The position numbers and the translations under genes are program-made. A stretch of 64,000 nucleotides of DNA from Ceriagrion tenellum (taxonomy: Eukaryota > Arthropoda > Insecta > Odonata > Coenagrionidae), in contig OY720636.1 in the NCBI GenBank assembly GCA_963169105.1, forward strand, positions 67,754,123 through 67,818,122. Reading direction: 5' to 3'. Under the pieces are notes generated by a model. The model made no database searches. It was not told the origin of the DNA and was given only the letters and a program-made list of their open reading frames with translations. How positions within the stretch are numbered: the first letter of the stretch is position 1; every line of letters starts with the position of its first letter. Shown here piece after piece: positions 36,061-47,031 of the stretch.

Positions 36061-39000
36061 GTTTGTGGCGACTGTTTACCAAGTGACGATTTCCGTCTCT
36101 TTAGTCTCGATTCCTCGAGAGAGAAAAATTAGCGCGCGATCCCTGCGTGGTCTCGCGAATTTCCGATTTGAAAACTAGGTCACACTACGACCCAGGCACG
36201 TACCCAGGATTTCTTTCGGGGAGGAGGGGTCCATGTTGATCATAAGCGGGATGGGGGAGTCAACTTCTTTTTAATCAGGAGCGAAATATATGCCAGAGTA
36301 TCGGCTCTAAATTTGTGGAAACATATCCATCTTGAACAGGGAGAAACACAAGTTAACATTTCCACAGTTTAACACTAGAACGCCCAGGCGGGTCATTTTG
36401 ACCCAAACGTGATTTTAAATTCATTTTTTTATTTCATTTTCAATGAGAGCAGGATTTCCTCCAGTGACTTTTGTTCATTTTAACATGCCTTTATGTCCAA
36501 AAATTTTCACCTTCCTGGAGTAATCCGTTCATTAGTTTTTTTAGAATTTACCTAGAACGCCCATACGGGTCATTTTGACCCAGATATGTATTTGCACTTT
36601 ATATCATCACCAAAACTTTGCCTTTTCTTCGCCAATGCAGAAATATGAACACAGACAACTTCTTAGCATCTCTCAATTTCTCAAGGAAAAATCCACTATT
36701 TTAGTTGGAACTGTTAATCTCTCTAGAAGAGAAGTACCGATCTCTCAAAAAAATTAATGGAAAACTATTCCATAAGAGTACTGAAATCTTACCATGTTAT
36801 ATTAACGATTTAGCAAAGAAATTGTGGGGAACAAGTCCTAGTAATGAGTTCTCTTCACTCCAGTGTATATAGGAAATAAAAGGCCAATTCTGCAACACTG
36901 AGGCCAGTGTCATAACAAAATTGTATACACATGTGCCAAATGCATTAACAAAAAACAGTAAAATCATTATTATTATTATTATTAACAATAAACAATGCAA
37001 TGTATTTTTATTCCTAATACATCATATTTATACATGTGTATCACTGCAATAATAAGAATCTCAAAGTTAGTTACTATTGATTTTCGGGAAAATTCCTCCT
37101 TCGACCGAAAAATAATATTTTGAACTTATTTATTGCAACCAAACTTTGAAAAATAATAGATATGTATTAAATAATGTGAAAATTCTTCGTAGTATATTGA
37201 GCTATGACAAAATAGCAAGAAAAATGAAATAAAATTGAAAAAACGATAAATTGACACAAATGTCGTAAGTTTATATATCAATAAATCATCGATATTGTCA
37301 AAGTTATGAAAGCTATAAAGCCATCCCCTCACGTCCCATTCTTTTCTCCACTGGCTATAAAGAGATGGATAAATTGCCGTAATTTTCATTTGAGGTAAAT
37401 TACGGTAATTTTCGAAAACTGCCGTTATTTCTATTAATTTATAATTTTCTGCAATTAATAGCTATTAGATTTATTAGGAAACCCAATAGCAATAGTAAGG
37501 GGGTTAACGGCATTTAAACAATCTCTATTGCTACAATAGGTAACGTACGAAAAATAAGGAAAATTTAAAGACAAATACGGCCACGACCCACACGCGATTC
37601 GGCGTTCCTTAGCTTGGTATGAGATTTTTTCGTTCAAACCGTTTAAAACCGATAACCCCACATATATTCTACAAGTAAAAATATCACACAAATGAGTTGT
37701 GCGTGCCTTAATTCACCATAAAGATTGTATTAAATATATATAGACTTGGCACAAAATAATGTTTGGAATATATCGGAATGAAAAATATATTAGACGGAGG
37801 TGAATATTACCGAAAATTACGATAATTTGCATGAGGTGCGGTAAATTACGAAAAATACCACGGTGATTGCCGATGCGGTAATTATACCGCGGTAATTTTC
37901 GTAATCTCTATCGGCTACCCTAACCTGAGCCCGCTAGTTCATAAAAAGATTCCAGCTACATATCTATCCACTAGCTTAAGCTGCCGCCCTCGGTGGCAGT
38001 TAAACCCGCGTTTGTATTTTACTCTCATATAAAGGTTCGCTTTCTTTTCCCCTTTCGTTACTTCTTCGCTTTTGAATAACCTTATTGCAAGCTGCCTAAT
38101 TGGAACAGTTGCCCAATTTACATCTTCCGTCATCATAATTCAGCAAGCATTTTTGAGCTATACCACAAACGTTCTTTTCATAATAGCTTTTATGCCACAT
38201 CATCATTTAAACACCAGGATGCAAATTCAGTCAGTTCGGTCCCCACTTTTCCAAACTTCTTACCAAGAATAAAAGGTTTTTAAATGGAGTGTATATGATA
38301 ACTTACACAACACAACAACGGGTTTACTTTAAGTTTAAACAACAAAAGCTTAGAACAGGTGTCAAAAAACAACTCAATTGGATATGTTGGGTTCGACTTC
38401 ATTTCTCTACGCATAAAACAGGTGTAGCTAGATCTTGGTCACCAACTTTGTAAATGAAATACCAAAAATCATCCACCCTACGGCTCAAAACTAACACATA
38501 TATTTTTAAAAATTACATCAAACATTGAGTAATTAACTACATCTCAAGTCTGTGCACAGCAAAGGCCCCAATACTATTTTGTGGATAATATACATACTGC
38601 AATTTTTGGTATTTATATTTTGACTTTTCTTTCTTTCCTACAGGATGCCGAGTCATAATGGCTTGTCGAGACTTAGAAAAGGCAAATAAAGCAGCAGAAG
38701 AGGTATTGGCAGCAGCGAAAGAGGCAGAGGAGCAAAATAAGACTGAGAAAAAGCTGCCGTTGGAGAATAATTATGTGGGCGAGAAGCCAAAAGTGGAAGT
38801 GTATCAATTAGACTTGAACTCTCTTGAGTCAGTCAGGCAGTTTGCTGAAAAGATACTTAATGCTGAACCAAAAATTCACCTTCTCATTAATAATGCTGGT
38901 GAGCTAATTTTTAAAAATTCAAATGACTCAAATTTTTCATTGAAGAGGTCAAATATAAATGTAATGTGTATAATTATGAATTTACCCTTTCATTCAATAC

Positions 39001-42000
39001 ATTTTTGATTCAACCATAGGAGTAATGGCTTGCCCCAAGGGTGTAACTAAGGATGGTCATGAGCTGCAGTTGGGAGTAAATCATCTAGGCCACTTTCTGC
39101 TCACCTGCCTTCTCCTTCATAGGATATGTGAATCGCCTGAAGCTAGAATAGTCAATGTTTCCTCTATGGCTCATAAATGTAGGTATTAATGGCATTGCTC
39201 GGAATAAATAAATGTGTTCAATTTGGATTTGCTGAATACATTTTTTAAATATCCAAATATATAATGTGGAAACAAGCATCTCAGTAACTGAGAGAGATAA
39301 AATGTTTAATAAATTAATAAACAAAATCTATCAGTCAACAACTCTTTATAGAAAATAACTGTAGTTTCACTCAGTGAGTATGTATTTTTATCTTTCCTAG
39401 GAAAGAGATTTGTATAATGCTAAAATTTAACGAAAATATTTATGTTAGTATTATTCCAGATGATTAAACTTGATTAGCATTGGTTTAGCTGTTGTTAATA
39501 CCAATAGTGAAAAAAGTGTTAGTTTTTAATGTTTACATATGTTATCATTTAGGGGGAGACTTCGACTTCAATGACATGAACTTAGAGAAGACAAGGTACT
39601 CTGCCACAAGAGCATACTCAAGGAGTAAACTGGCAAACATATTATTCACTAAGGAGCTAGCCAAAAGGTTGGAGGGTGAGTGTAAAGTCATTGAGTATTT
39701 GTTAAATTACACATGCTTTCATCATATTCAACTACTGACTGTAAGGTATTAAAATTTTGAAAAACTGCAATCGTGCAGGAGAAATCGCTGAATTACTACA
39801 ATAATGAAGCTCAAAATATATCTTGAAGCTAAATACAGTAATTAATAGCCTAAATATCACTTGTACAGCATCACTGTTCTGTTCAAATATAAATAAGAAT
39901 TTTCCATTGAAGAAAAATCATCTGCCTTGACTGAGACTCGAACCTAGATCTATCAACAACAACCAAAGTTCTTAATCCACTTGCCAAGATACCCATCTAC
40001 CCTGTGGATTTCTGGGAGCTTTAAAAAAACTACGTGTTTGCCACCTCCAGATTTAATGAAATCCACAGGGAAGAGGGATGCATCTGTGGTTCAACTGGCT
40101 AATGCACTCAGTATGATGCCCACGTATCCAGATTTGAGTTCCAGTCAAGGTCAATGTTTTACCCTTCATGGGATTTTTACACTTATAAACAAAATTTTAC
40201 TTTTAAAATATTTAATAATACTTCGGTAAAAATATTTGGTCTGAAACACCTCTGAAAGGCTGATATCTGATCTGGATGTAGTCAGTTACTTGTGGATTTC
40301 AGATATCTTTAAAATCCAGACCAGTTCAGTTCGTTTACAGACTGCTTCCAGATCAGATATAAGTTTTATTTCAGAGCAGTAACAGACTAAATATTTTTCC
40401 TGGGTATTTACATGCTTGATTTTCAAAGTGAATGTTTTAACATCCACATTTTATTTTCATTATTTCACAGGAACTGGTGTCAACACATATGCCTTGCATC
40501 CTGGGGTAGTTGCAACAGAATTAGGACGCCACCTTGATTCAGCTATCATCCCTGGTATGTCATGGATATTTGCTAATGTTGGTGCTGTGATAGCTAAAAG
40601 TCCTCTTCAGGGAGCTCAAACAACTATTTACTGTGCAGTAGATGAGAAGACAGCCAATGAATCAGGACTATATTACAGGTAATTAAACACAAAAGATGTG
40701 TAAGACTGAAGAGGATTCCTTCCTTGAAATTGTTAAAACTTTTGGTGCTCCTCTGACCCATAAATAATATATGTAATTAGAGTTTTCAATTATACCTTTT
40801 TAAAGAGACATAAATTTTCTCATTCAATGAAGAAGGTATATCCCAGGAGAGGAAATATGAATCTTTATGAAATATTGTCAAATTTATGAATATGAGAACA
40901 TATACATTTGTCAAAGACCTGGGTTAAGACTGAGGGGAGAAAAGGGAAGGTTTCGAAACTATACTAATGGAATTGGTACATATCACTACATGTAAGAATT
41001 TGTATTTTGTATATTTTACATTTTTGTGATCATGGTTTCAACAACAATACATGTCGATTCACTTTGAGAATAAATAAGATGACTAAAATCCTGAAATGAG
41101 AAATGCTAAATGTGGAAGTCACACTGAGAGGAGAGAAATTAGAGTATGTGGATTCCTTCATCCATCTCAGAAGTACCATCACGTGGGATGGAAGAAGTAC
41201 AATGGGAAGAATAGCCCAAGCTAAGAAGGCATTCATGGAACCAAGAAAAAAGACAACTGCTGTGCTCAAAGAAGACAGGATTAACAACTAGGAAACATTA
41301 TACGAAAACATTTGTGTGGAGTGTGGCACTAGGGATTAGAAGCGGGGACCATTGGAAAAGTAGACCAGAACAGACTAGAAGCCTTCAAAACCTGGTGCTG
41401 GAGGAGGATGCTGAAGGTAAAATGGACAGACAAAATAAGAAATGATGAAGTTTACAGAAGAGTAGAAGAAGAAAGGAACATCTGGAACACCAAAAAAGAA
41501 AATAAAGAGCCAGGTGGATTGGACACACCCCAAGGCACAATGGGTTTATGAGGAACATAATTGGAGGTAAAAATAAAGGGAAATGTCCCCAGAGGAAGAC
41601 TCAGGAATTCATACTTTGACCAAATAAAGAGGAAAGTATGCAGGAAGAGCTACCATGAATTAAGGGAACTAGTATTAGATAGAAGAAGAAAAAAAGCGTC
41701 TATCCATGCTAGGGCACCCAGCAAGCCGGTTCCTAGTAAAATTTCAACCTGGTTATTTTGCTGGGGGGAAGAGAAAGGAAAGGGGAAAAGGCCACAGTTA
41801 AGGACCACTGGCACCCAACTGCAAAATACAGCAGCTGGGCATGCTTGCAAACCCTGGTATTTGATCACTCAAGGGGTAATCGGCCAAACCTACAAATTGA
41901 GTGACTCTTTACGCCTCTTTGAGCTAGAATCCAGAGTCCCGTTTGGGAACCAAGTCCCGTCCGTTGGGAACCGTAAGGGTCCTGTTCCCTTTGGGAATGT

Positions 42001-45000
42001 GAAAAACACTGAGAGTCTTTTCTGGAATCAAGGGTTTGCATCACATCAAGGAGGGGTTGGCAGTTGCAACGAGCTTGCCTCATCAGGCTCCAACCGTGCT
42101 CACAGCAGCAATCTTTCCCGAAAAGGCAGTGAACGTTCCTTTTGCAAACCAGTTATAGATAGAGAAGGATAGAGGGCTGAGGCCAAACAATCCTAGGATT
42201 CTTGAATGAACAATGATGATGGCATGATGATATTGACAATAATAGCAGAAGCTCTGCTCAGAAATGGAATATTAGAAGTACAAATTCATTTTGAGTTTAG
42301 GGAAATGTTGAAAAGAATTAAATAGAATTAGTCCCTGTACTTCACTGCTTCAGTGTCCTGGGTCTTGCTCGGATTTTTAAAATATACTTTCATATTTCTC
42401 ATGATTACTGTTATGTTCTTCAAATTAATAGTAAGGCCTCTCACTCAGTTAGTGCATTGCTTGGGCCGGAAATTTCCAGTCCAAATGGGTATTTTGCTCT
42501 TCTGCTCTTACCACATCCATCTATTTGACCTCATGCCGCACATAACCATAAACTAACACCAGAGGAAGGTTTCAACATTGGAGAAGAAATATTTAATTGC
42601 TTTAAACAAACAATGCATGCATATCCAAAAATGAACTACTTTGCAATGCGTGGCATAGATTATCTTGGTGGGCATTGACATCAGTCAATCACTGCCCTAG
42701 GAGATTATTTTAAGCATAGTCAACTTAATATAAAGAACTATGGAATGAGAGGAAATATTTCTAATTCTTTCATGTTTTCCACAATCACACTTAGCCAGCC
42801 AATCAAGTGAGTGCAGTCAATGAAGAGTGCTCAGGAAGAACAGGATGTAAGGAATGGGAAGATGATAAAACATATAAAGATGAAGGTGATGATATTTGCC
42901 ACGAGTAGAAAGACATCACTCAAAACATAGGTGGGAGGCCATAAAATTAAGCCAGAGGAAAAGTCACGTATGATGGGGTATTTCAGAAGAGAGTAGTTAC
43001 ATAGTAGTATGAAGCACCATTGCTTTGGCCAAAGAAACTTTCATGAGAAGAAATCAATGAGGAGAACTCAAGAGCAAAGATGGTAAGAAAAGGCTAGTTA
43101 AAAATTGATAATTGATTGTGGCAGTATGGATAGGAGGATTGACTATTGTGGAAATATAATCTCTCTAAATTGGAGGCTTTAACACGTTCACTGCTAGTTG
43201 CCACACAGTGTAGTGCGTTAGGACCTTTTCAGCTGTCCTGCTGCAACAGTGTGTCACTCGGAGCTCTCTTACTTTCAATGGGCCAGACTCCATTCTGCCC
43301 AGAAAACCAGCCATACAAGGAAGCCCAGCAGTGAACATGTTAATGACGTCATTATGGAGCAGAAAGATGGGTTTAATGCTGGTGGCAAGAAAAACTCACG
43401 AGGAAGTTCTAGATATGGAAGGGGAGGAAAAAAGACTCATGACTGTGGTTTGGAGAAGGCATCAAAAGTGGATAGAAATTTGTTCAGAGGAAACAGGGTG
43501 TTGAAAAGGGAAACAGGATTTTGATGGTAGAACGCTGTGTCAATGCTGAAGAGGAAGAACAAAAATGGGAGTTTCAATGGATTTAGGGGTTGCAAAAAAT
43601 AATTAGGAGAGGCTTAGGAGAAAATTAATGCTTTGAGTAGGAGCATAATAGTTGTGAATATGGATAATGGATGTGGATACTTGTAACCTACTACACAGTC
43701 ACTTGGTCGACTATTAACCCTTTTGAACCAAATGCCATGAATAGACGACAAGGGTTTTCCACGCAAAAGAATAAATGCTTACCATATGAAACCCAAAGTG
43801 AAGGAACGTGACTACCAATGTAACAATGAATCTAGATATGCTGTAACCCTTTGAGACCCTTCTTACTACAACTCCAGGCCACCTCTTTGGTAAATCATTC
43901 TGACCCTTCATTCTTTAACTAACCCCTATACCCAGTCTACTACAGCTATTTGCAGTGATTTTTCTTAACAACTGTTTAAAGCATAATAAAAAAATATAAA
44001 ATTTTAAATGAATTTTTCTTTTTTTTTTGGCTTGTAGCAAGGAAGCTTCAAATAGAGCTCTAGCATTAATACAAACAGAATTATAGTATGGCATTCAACA
44101 CAGTTACTAGTACATGTATCATACGCATTAACATATTCACTGCCAGTCAAAAGCCTGGTGAAAACTGAGGTTGGGGAATATGTTTTTGCAATTTTATCAG
44201 CAGAAAATTTGAACTCATAATAAGTTGTGTGTGAAGATAATACACCTAATCCACCGATGGAAACATTAGAATTTTGTTTTTAAATTTGTACGCGCTCAGT
44301 AAATCATGAGGAATTCATTTTAAAGTTCAAATATTTTATGTAACCCACATGTATTTGTTGAAAAAAACCACTGCAATTTCAGCCAGTTGAATGTAGATTA
44401 TTATTGCCAAAGAGGCTTTAAATCCTTTTGAGGATCTATGCAAGTGGCTGATGAGAGGGCCTGGTGTCCTGCTGAGTTGCGTGCCAAGAAAGAAGGGGTG
44501 CATGCCTCTGCATTTAGCCACTGCAAGAGAGCTTTCATCAGGGGAGAACAGGAATTGTTATTGAGACTCATAACAGAGAAGCATTTCCTTCCACAAGACT
44601 GGCACAAAAATACTTAAATGAATGGCTAATCTGTCACATTGTACATTTGTCATTCAAATTTCTGGCTATGTATTGATTCAAACAAAGTGTGCCGAGTACA
44701 TATTGTAATTTGTTTCAAAATCACTGTTTCAAAAGATTTCACGAGGGCTCCAGATGTTTACAAGCCATCCGAAAAAAACTAATGTATTAATTCATCTGTC
44801 ACAAATGTTTTTTGTTAGGATCTTTAGAAACTTTTTTCATATCATCCAATAAATCCTCTACAACATTTATTCAATCTCAGTAGCATTAATTTTAACAATC
44901 GATGATGATTGACTGAATTTTATGATAGCTAAATATTTGATCAGCTTTAGAATATCCCCATGCATCGCTTTAAATGGCTATAATTATTTTGCAGATAGCC

Positions 45001-45282
45001 AACTTGTTGCAGAATATGGATCATGTAATTTCATAATTTTTACTAAGATACACAAACGTTTTAAACCATGTATATCTCTTTGGTATTTTACTCCAAAATC
45101 TAATCAAGTCTTTAATGATTAACTCTGATTAAATCTTTTATGATTTTAGTGATTGCAGAGTAAGAACACCAAGTGCAAAGGCAAGGGATCCTGAAATGGC
45201 GAGAAGATTGTGGGAAGAGAGCTTGAAAATGGTTGGACTTAAAGAGGACCCAACACTCAACCTCCCCCAGAAGGCGAGGTGA
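35928..45282 (+). CDS. Retinol dehydrogenase-like short-chain dehydrogenase/reductase (six coding exons)
   Basis: Spliced CDS is join(35928-36060, 38644-38898, 39020-39178, 39553-39675, 40471-40678, 45150-45282): 1011 nt, 336 residues plus TGA. Every intron is GT-AG and the phases agree throughout. Seen in the protein: the cofactor motif TGCNTGIG (about residues 27-34), NNAG (127-130), NVSS with the likely catalytic Ser near 178, the Tyr204-Ser-Arg-Ser-Lys208 catalytic pair, and HPG at 233-235. These match the classical SDR fold, and both length and motif order match RDH11/12/13/14 proteins, which oxidise or reduce retinoids or other lipid aldehydes with NADP(H), usually on membranes. Substrate is not provable here. 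The N terminus has only a short hydrophobic stretch. The start is the first ATG after an acceptor-like site ending at 35880, so a non-coding 5' exon probably lies upstream. No frame break was found. Introns 1, 4 and 5 carry many transposon insertions. Confidence 0.93.
36369..37315 (+). mobile_element. piggyBac-like element, cACTAGAACGCCC family, right end lost
   Basis: Starts at TTAA (36369-36372) with CACTAGAACGCCC and the palindrome GGGTCATTTTGACCC. Left 230 bp and the right part (about 37128-37310) match the MITE at 61762-62360; the region between, 36600-37127, is absent from that copy and contains a transposase remnant. It is therefore an intermediate between the autonomous element and its MITE. 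An (ATT)n run lies at 36966-36984. Confidence 0.75.
36575..36757 (+). pseudogene. piggyBac-type transposase fragment
   Basis: The open frame includes FLKEKSTILVGTVNLSRREV followed by P, which corresponds to the conserved 'LL.KKTTLVGTIRKNRKEIP' block of piggyBac/PGBD transposases, located in the catalytic core. About 60 codons remain and the flanking domains are missing. Its place inside the TTAA element at 36369 supports the assignment. Confidence 0.65.
37361..37910. mobile_element. TIR element with AATTACCGTAATTT repeats, copy 1
   Basis: Ends AGAGATGGATAAATT and (reverse complement) TAGAGATTACGAAAATTACC. Both terminal regions hold many GGTAATTT/AAATTACC motifs. The interior GGGGTTATCGGTTTTAAACG-type segment is shared with the element at 54405 in opposite orientation. 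hAT-like TIR start, TSD not convincing. Confidence 0.65.
37911..38643. other. Remainder of SDR intron 1
   Basis: No repeat or gene recognised before the polypyrimidine tract of exon 2. Confidence 0.45.
38644..38898 (+). CDS. SDR gene coding exon 2
   Basis: Follows a strong polypyrimidine tract and CAG ending at 38643. It encodes CRVIMACRD, where the Arg after the second strand is typical of NADP(H) preference, then a Lys/Glu/Ala-rich helix, the DLNSLESV segment and INNAG. It ends one base into the NNAG glycine codon, before GTGAGC. The insert of about 20 charged residues near residues 65-85 is longer than in many relatives but stays in frame. Confidence 0.92.
39020..39178 (+). CDS. SDR gene coding exon 3
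   Basis: Acceptor CCATAG ends at 39019. Encodes VMACPKGVTKDGHELQ, the conserved VNHLGHFLLT helix and the RIVNVSSM strand that carries the catalytic serine. It ends AAAT before GTAGGT. Intron 2 is only 121 bp. Confidence 0.92.
39553..39675 (+). CDS. SDR gene coding exon 4
   Basis: Acceptor ATTTAG ends at 39552. With the last base of exon 3 it forms a Trp codon. Encodes the loop before the active site and the YSRSKLANILF helix with catalytic Tyr204 and Lys208. It ends before the donor GTGAGT. Confidence 0.92.
39921..40008 (-). mobile_element. tRNA-derived SINE, minus strand, in SDR intron 4
   Basis: The minus strand carries a B-box-like GGTTCGAGTCTCAG and an A-box-like TCTTGGCAAGTGGATT upstream at tRNA spacing, followed by a CAGTCAAGGCAGATGA tail. 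Paired with an inverted copy at 40059-40160. Confidence 0.6.
40059..40165 (+). mobile_element. tRNA-derived SINE, plus strand, in SDR intron 4
   Basis: A-box-like GGTTCAACTGGCTAATGC and B-box-like GATTTGAGTTCCAGTC, then the shared CAGTCAAGGTCAATG tail. GAAATCCACAGGG at its start is the inverse of the start of the minus-strand copy, so the two form an inverted pair. Confidence 0.6.
40228..40398. mobile_element. MITE with aaaATATTTGGTCTG ends, copy 1
   Basis: Terminal inverted repeat AAAAATATTTGGTCTG versus (reverse complement) AAAAATATTTAGTCTG. The interior contains CTTCCAGATCAGATAT, shared with the larger copy at 60844. Lies 72 bp upstream of exon 5 of the SDR gene. Confidence 0.72.
40471..40678 (+). 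CDS. SDR gene coding exon 5
   Basis: Acceptor TTTCACAG ends at 40470. Encodes GTGVNTYALHPGVVATELGRH, the HPG motif region after the active site, then a hydrophobic substrate-loop segment and the conserved GAQTTIYCAVDE stretch. It ends TACAG before GTAATT. Confidence 0.92.
41070..42235 (+). pseudogene. LINE family 1 fragment, interrupted, in SDR intron 5
   Basis: Reads, with shifts, LNVEVTLRGEKLEYVDSFIH and RSTITWDGRST, then the AWTIGKVDQN-like, WCWRRMLKVKWT and GHTPRHNGF blocks, NVPRGRLRN and SYHELRELVLD. It is cut at 41684 by a 472-bp insertion and resumes at 42156 with EGWRAEAKQS-type sequence and a GATGATGGCATGATGAT tail. Inactive. Confidence 0.82.
41684..42155. mobile_element. 472-bp unclassified insertion inside the LINE
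   Basis: Flanked by TAGATAGA at 41676-41683 and 42156-42163, which is a single sequence in other LINE copies, so this is an 8-bp target duplication. GC content is higher than the surroundings. Internal GGGAACC/TTGGGAA motifs recur around 41945-41995. No clear terminal inverted repeat, poly(A) or transposase. Its ORF overlaps the LINE frame by chance. Confidence 0.7.
42236..43178. other. SDR intron 5, unassigned part
   Basis: No gene or repeat recognised. Confidence 0.45.
43179..43343. mobile_element. TTAA MITE with caCGTTCACTGC ends
   Basis: TTAA at 43179-43182 and 43340-43343. Termini CACGTTCACTGCTAG and (reverse complement) CATGTTCACTGCTGG. 157-bp core without ORF. A related left end, TTAACATATTCACTGCCAG, occurs near 44129 without a partner. 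Confidence 0.78.
43344..45149. other. Rest of SDR intron 5
   Basis: Contains TTAACCCTTTTGAACC near 43714 and TTAACATATTCACTGCC near 44129, possible ends of TTAA elements whose partners were not found. A T-run lies at 44019-44029. No exon recognised. Confidence 0.45.
45150..45282 (+). CDS. SDR gene coding exon 6 (C-terminal)
   Basis: After a 4.5-kb intron, the acceptor TGATTTTAG ends at 45149. The exon completes YYSDCRV and encodes an Ala/Arg/Glu-rich C-terminal helix containing RLWEESLKMVGL, as RDH proteins do. It ends in TGA at 45280-45282. A second AG lies 8 nt inside the exon but would break the frame. Confidence 0.88.
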
Positions 45283-46484
45283 GGGGATCTAAGGAGAAGA
45301 GTCAAATGTAAGGTTCAAAAGAGAGATGAATTTTTTTTTACTAATGCAACACTTAAAATGAACTCCTTTGGGTACAGGAAATTCATTCACTCATGTTTTA
45401 GGGTTTGTGCTAGAAAATGGTATTACATACCTATTAGCAATTTCAAAATAATGAAAGTATATAATGCATTTGCTTATTCAATTCCATTTGCATTTTTTCT
45501 AGATGTGAATTTATTATTTAACCCTTTCACAGAGTAAAATGATTTCCACTTTCACTCAAACTATTTGTTAACCCTCTAGAAAACATCTTCACTACTTGAT
45601 GTACTATAAAAGATAAAAAAATTATTTCCTTTTTGCAGAATATGCAAAAGTAGGCCCAAAGAGCTTGTAACCTAAAGGTAGTATGCCAATCTATCTCTTT
45701 TGGATTTACTGAGTGCATATTTAAGTTTTAAGGGCCTAGAAAACCTTGAGGAAAAGAAGTAGCCTATAGGTATTCCACAGGCCAATTACGTTCTTTATTT
45801 AGATAATTTACAAGATTTCTGAAAACATTAGTGAATCAGATAAAAACATGTTACATTGTACCTGGTGACATGCTCAGTGTTTATAAAAACTTTAAAATAG
45901 TCTTCATAGATAACATTTAGCATAAATAATCTACAAAAAGTCATAAATAACATGTACACGCTTGAATATTCCTCCAATAGTTGGCATGAATGCCATCCAT
46001 GCCATCATAAAGAGTAAAATATTTTCATATTATGTACTATTTTTAACATCAAGCACATTTAAATTTAATCAAATGCCTGGTTAAAATCATAATTCCAATA
46101 ATTTCTCTTTTTATATTTTTGGAGATAAGATAACTCCAAGTTTTCATCATTAATTCATTTTTTAAAGACCTCCTTCACCTGTTTTTTTTGCCTTTTTCCA
46201 TAACTTCTTTGTTAGTGACTTCATGAATTTATTTGAGTGATATGTATTAGGTGAGTATGATCAAATACTATACAGCATTTACAGCCTAACCAAACTCTTT
46301 ATTTAAACTTTTTTGCAGAGGAAATACTGGTCTATGTTTTGGTCAGTATTGAACCACTGAATTCTCAACCCACAAAATCACTTTTTCTGTGCTAGGGATT
46401 AGAAAAATGGTGACGACATACTCAATGTTTAACAGCCTTAAGAGGTGCACACTTTCCCAGTGATTTACTCTTTGGATGAAATTG
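45283..46484 (+). other. SDR 3' UTR and downstream DNA
   Basis: Follows the stop codon. The extent of the 3' UTR is unclear; clear AATAAA signals in plus orientation are seen at about 47303 and 47595. TTAACCCTTTCACAG near 45518 resembles a TTAA element end. No further ORF of interest. Confidence 0.4.
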
Positions 46485-46492
46485 AGTAGAAT

Positions 46493-46627
46493 CAGTGGCG
46501 TATCTTGGTTTGGTCCAAGGAGGGGGGGCAAACCGGGGGTCTGAGGGGAATACCCCCTTGTACTAAGTGGTACCCTCCAATAATGTCGATTTTATCTAGT
46601 GTAAGTTTCGACCTAAGTCCGCCCCTG
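46493..46627. mobile_element. hAT-like MITE, 135 bp, perfect 8-bp TSD
   Basis: Ends CAGTGGCGTATCTTGG and (reverse complement) CAGGGGCGGACTTAGG. Identical AGTAGAAT flanks at 46485-46492 and 46628-46635. G-run and CCCCC tracts inside. CA...TG ends and 8-bp TSD fit hAT. Confidence 0.88.
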
Positions 46628-46861
46628 AGTAGAATCAACTTTAGTCAAGTTTTCTTAAATTAAATTAAAATTTTACGTTTGGAGGGTAATGATAAATCTG
46701 ATGAACCCATGAGTTTAGCAATAATTTTGATGCCTGAAATTTTTATCCTTCCCTAGAGTGATATGATTCCTCCCTCCTTCCTTCCCTCTTATTCAAACTA
46801 AAAGCACCTATTAATGAAGTATGATTTCTTTTGTTCCACTTCATTTTAATATACCCTGTAG

Positions 46862-47031
46862 CATGGACGTAGCCGGGATTTATGCTAGGGGGGGCGGCGG
46901 ACACCCATCTGTAGCTGTAGATATATGCCAGGGGTGTGTAGGACATCATCCTGTTCAGCTCCATGTAACAGATTTGGCATAATAAATGGCAACTGCCCCC
47001 TCCCCCCCTGCTACCCCAGGTTACTCCCATG
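46862..47031. mobile_element. hAT-like MITE, 170 bp
   Basis: Ends CATGGACGTAGCCGGG and (reverse complement) CATGGGAGTAACCTGGG. Flanks CCCTGTAG (46854-46861) and GCCTGTAG (47032-47039) match at 7 of 8 bases. Same overall design as the element 235 bp upstream. Confidence 0.8.

Larger units (their letters stand above)
36061..38643 (+). other. SDR intron 1, rich in transposon debris
   Basis: Holds a truncated piggyBac-like element (36369-37315) and a TIR element (37361-37910), listed separately. Around 36186 there is a GC-rich stretch, CAGGCACGTACCCAGG, that resembles one end of a small hAT-like MITE without a recognisable partner. The rest, 37911-38640, shows nothing else. Confidence 0.7.

Noticed and set aside
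39921..40165. Functional tRNA genes
   Set aside because: A- and B-box-like sequences are present, but the cloverleaf cannot be completed with good acceptor and anticodon stems, and the sequence continues into a SINE tail.
41561..42172. 203-codon plus-strand ORF
   Set aside because: It joins the decayed LINE C terminus to the inserted 472-bp element across the TSD, so it is a chance fusion without a single origin.
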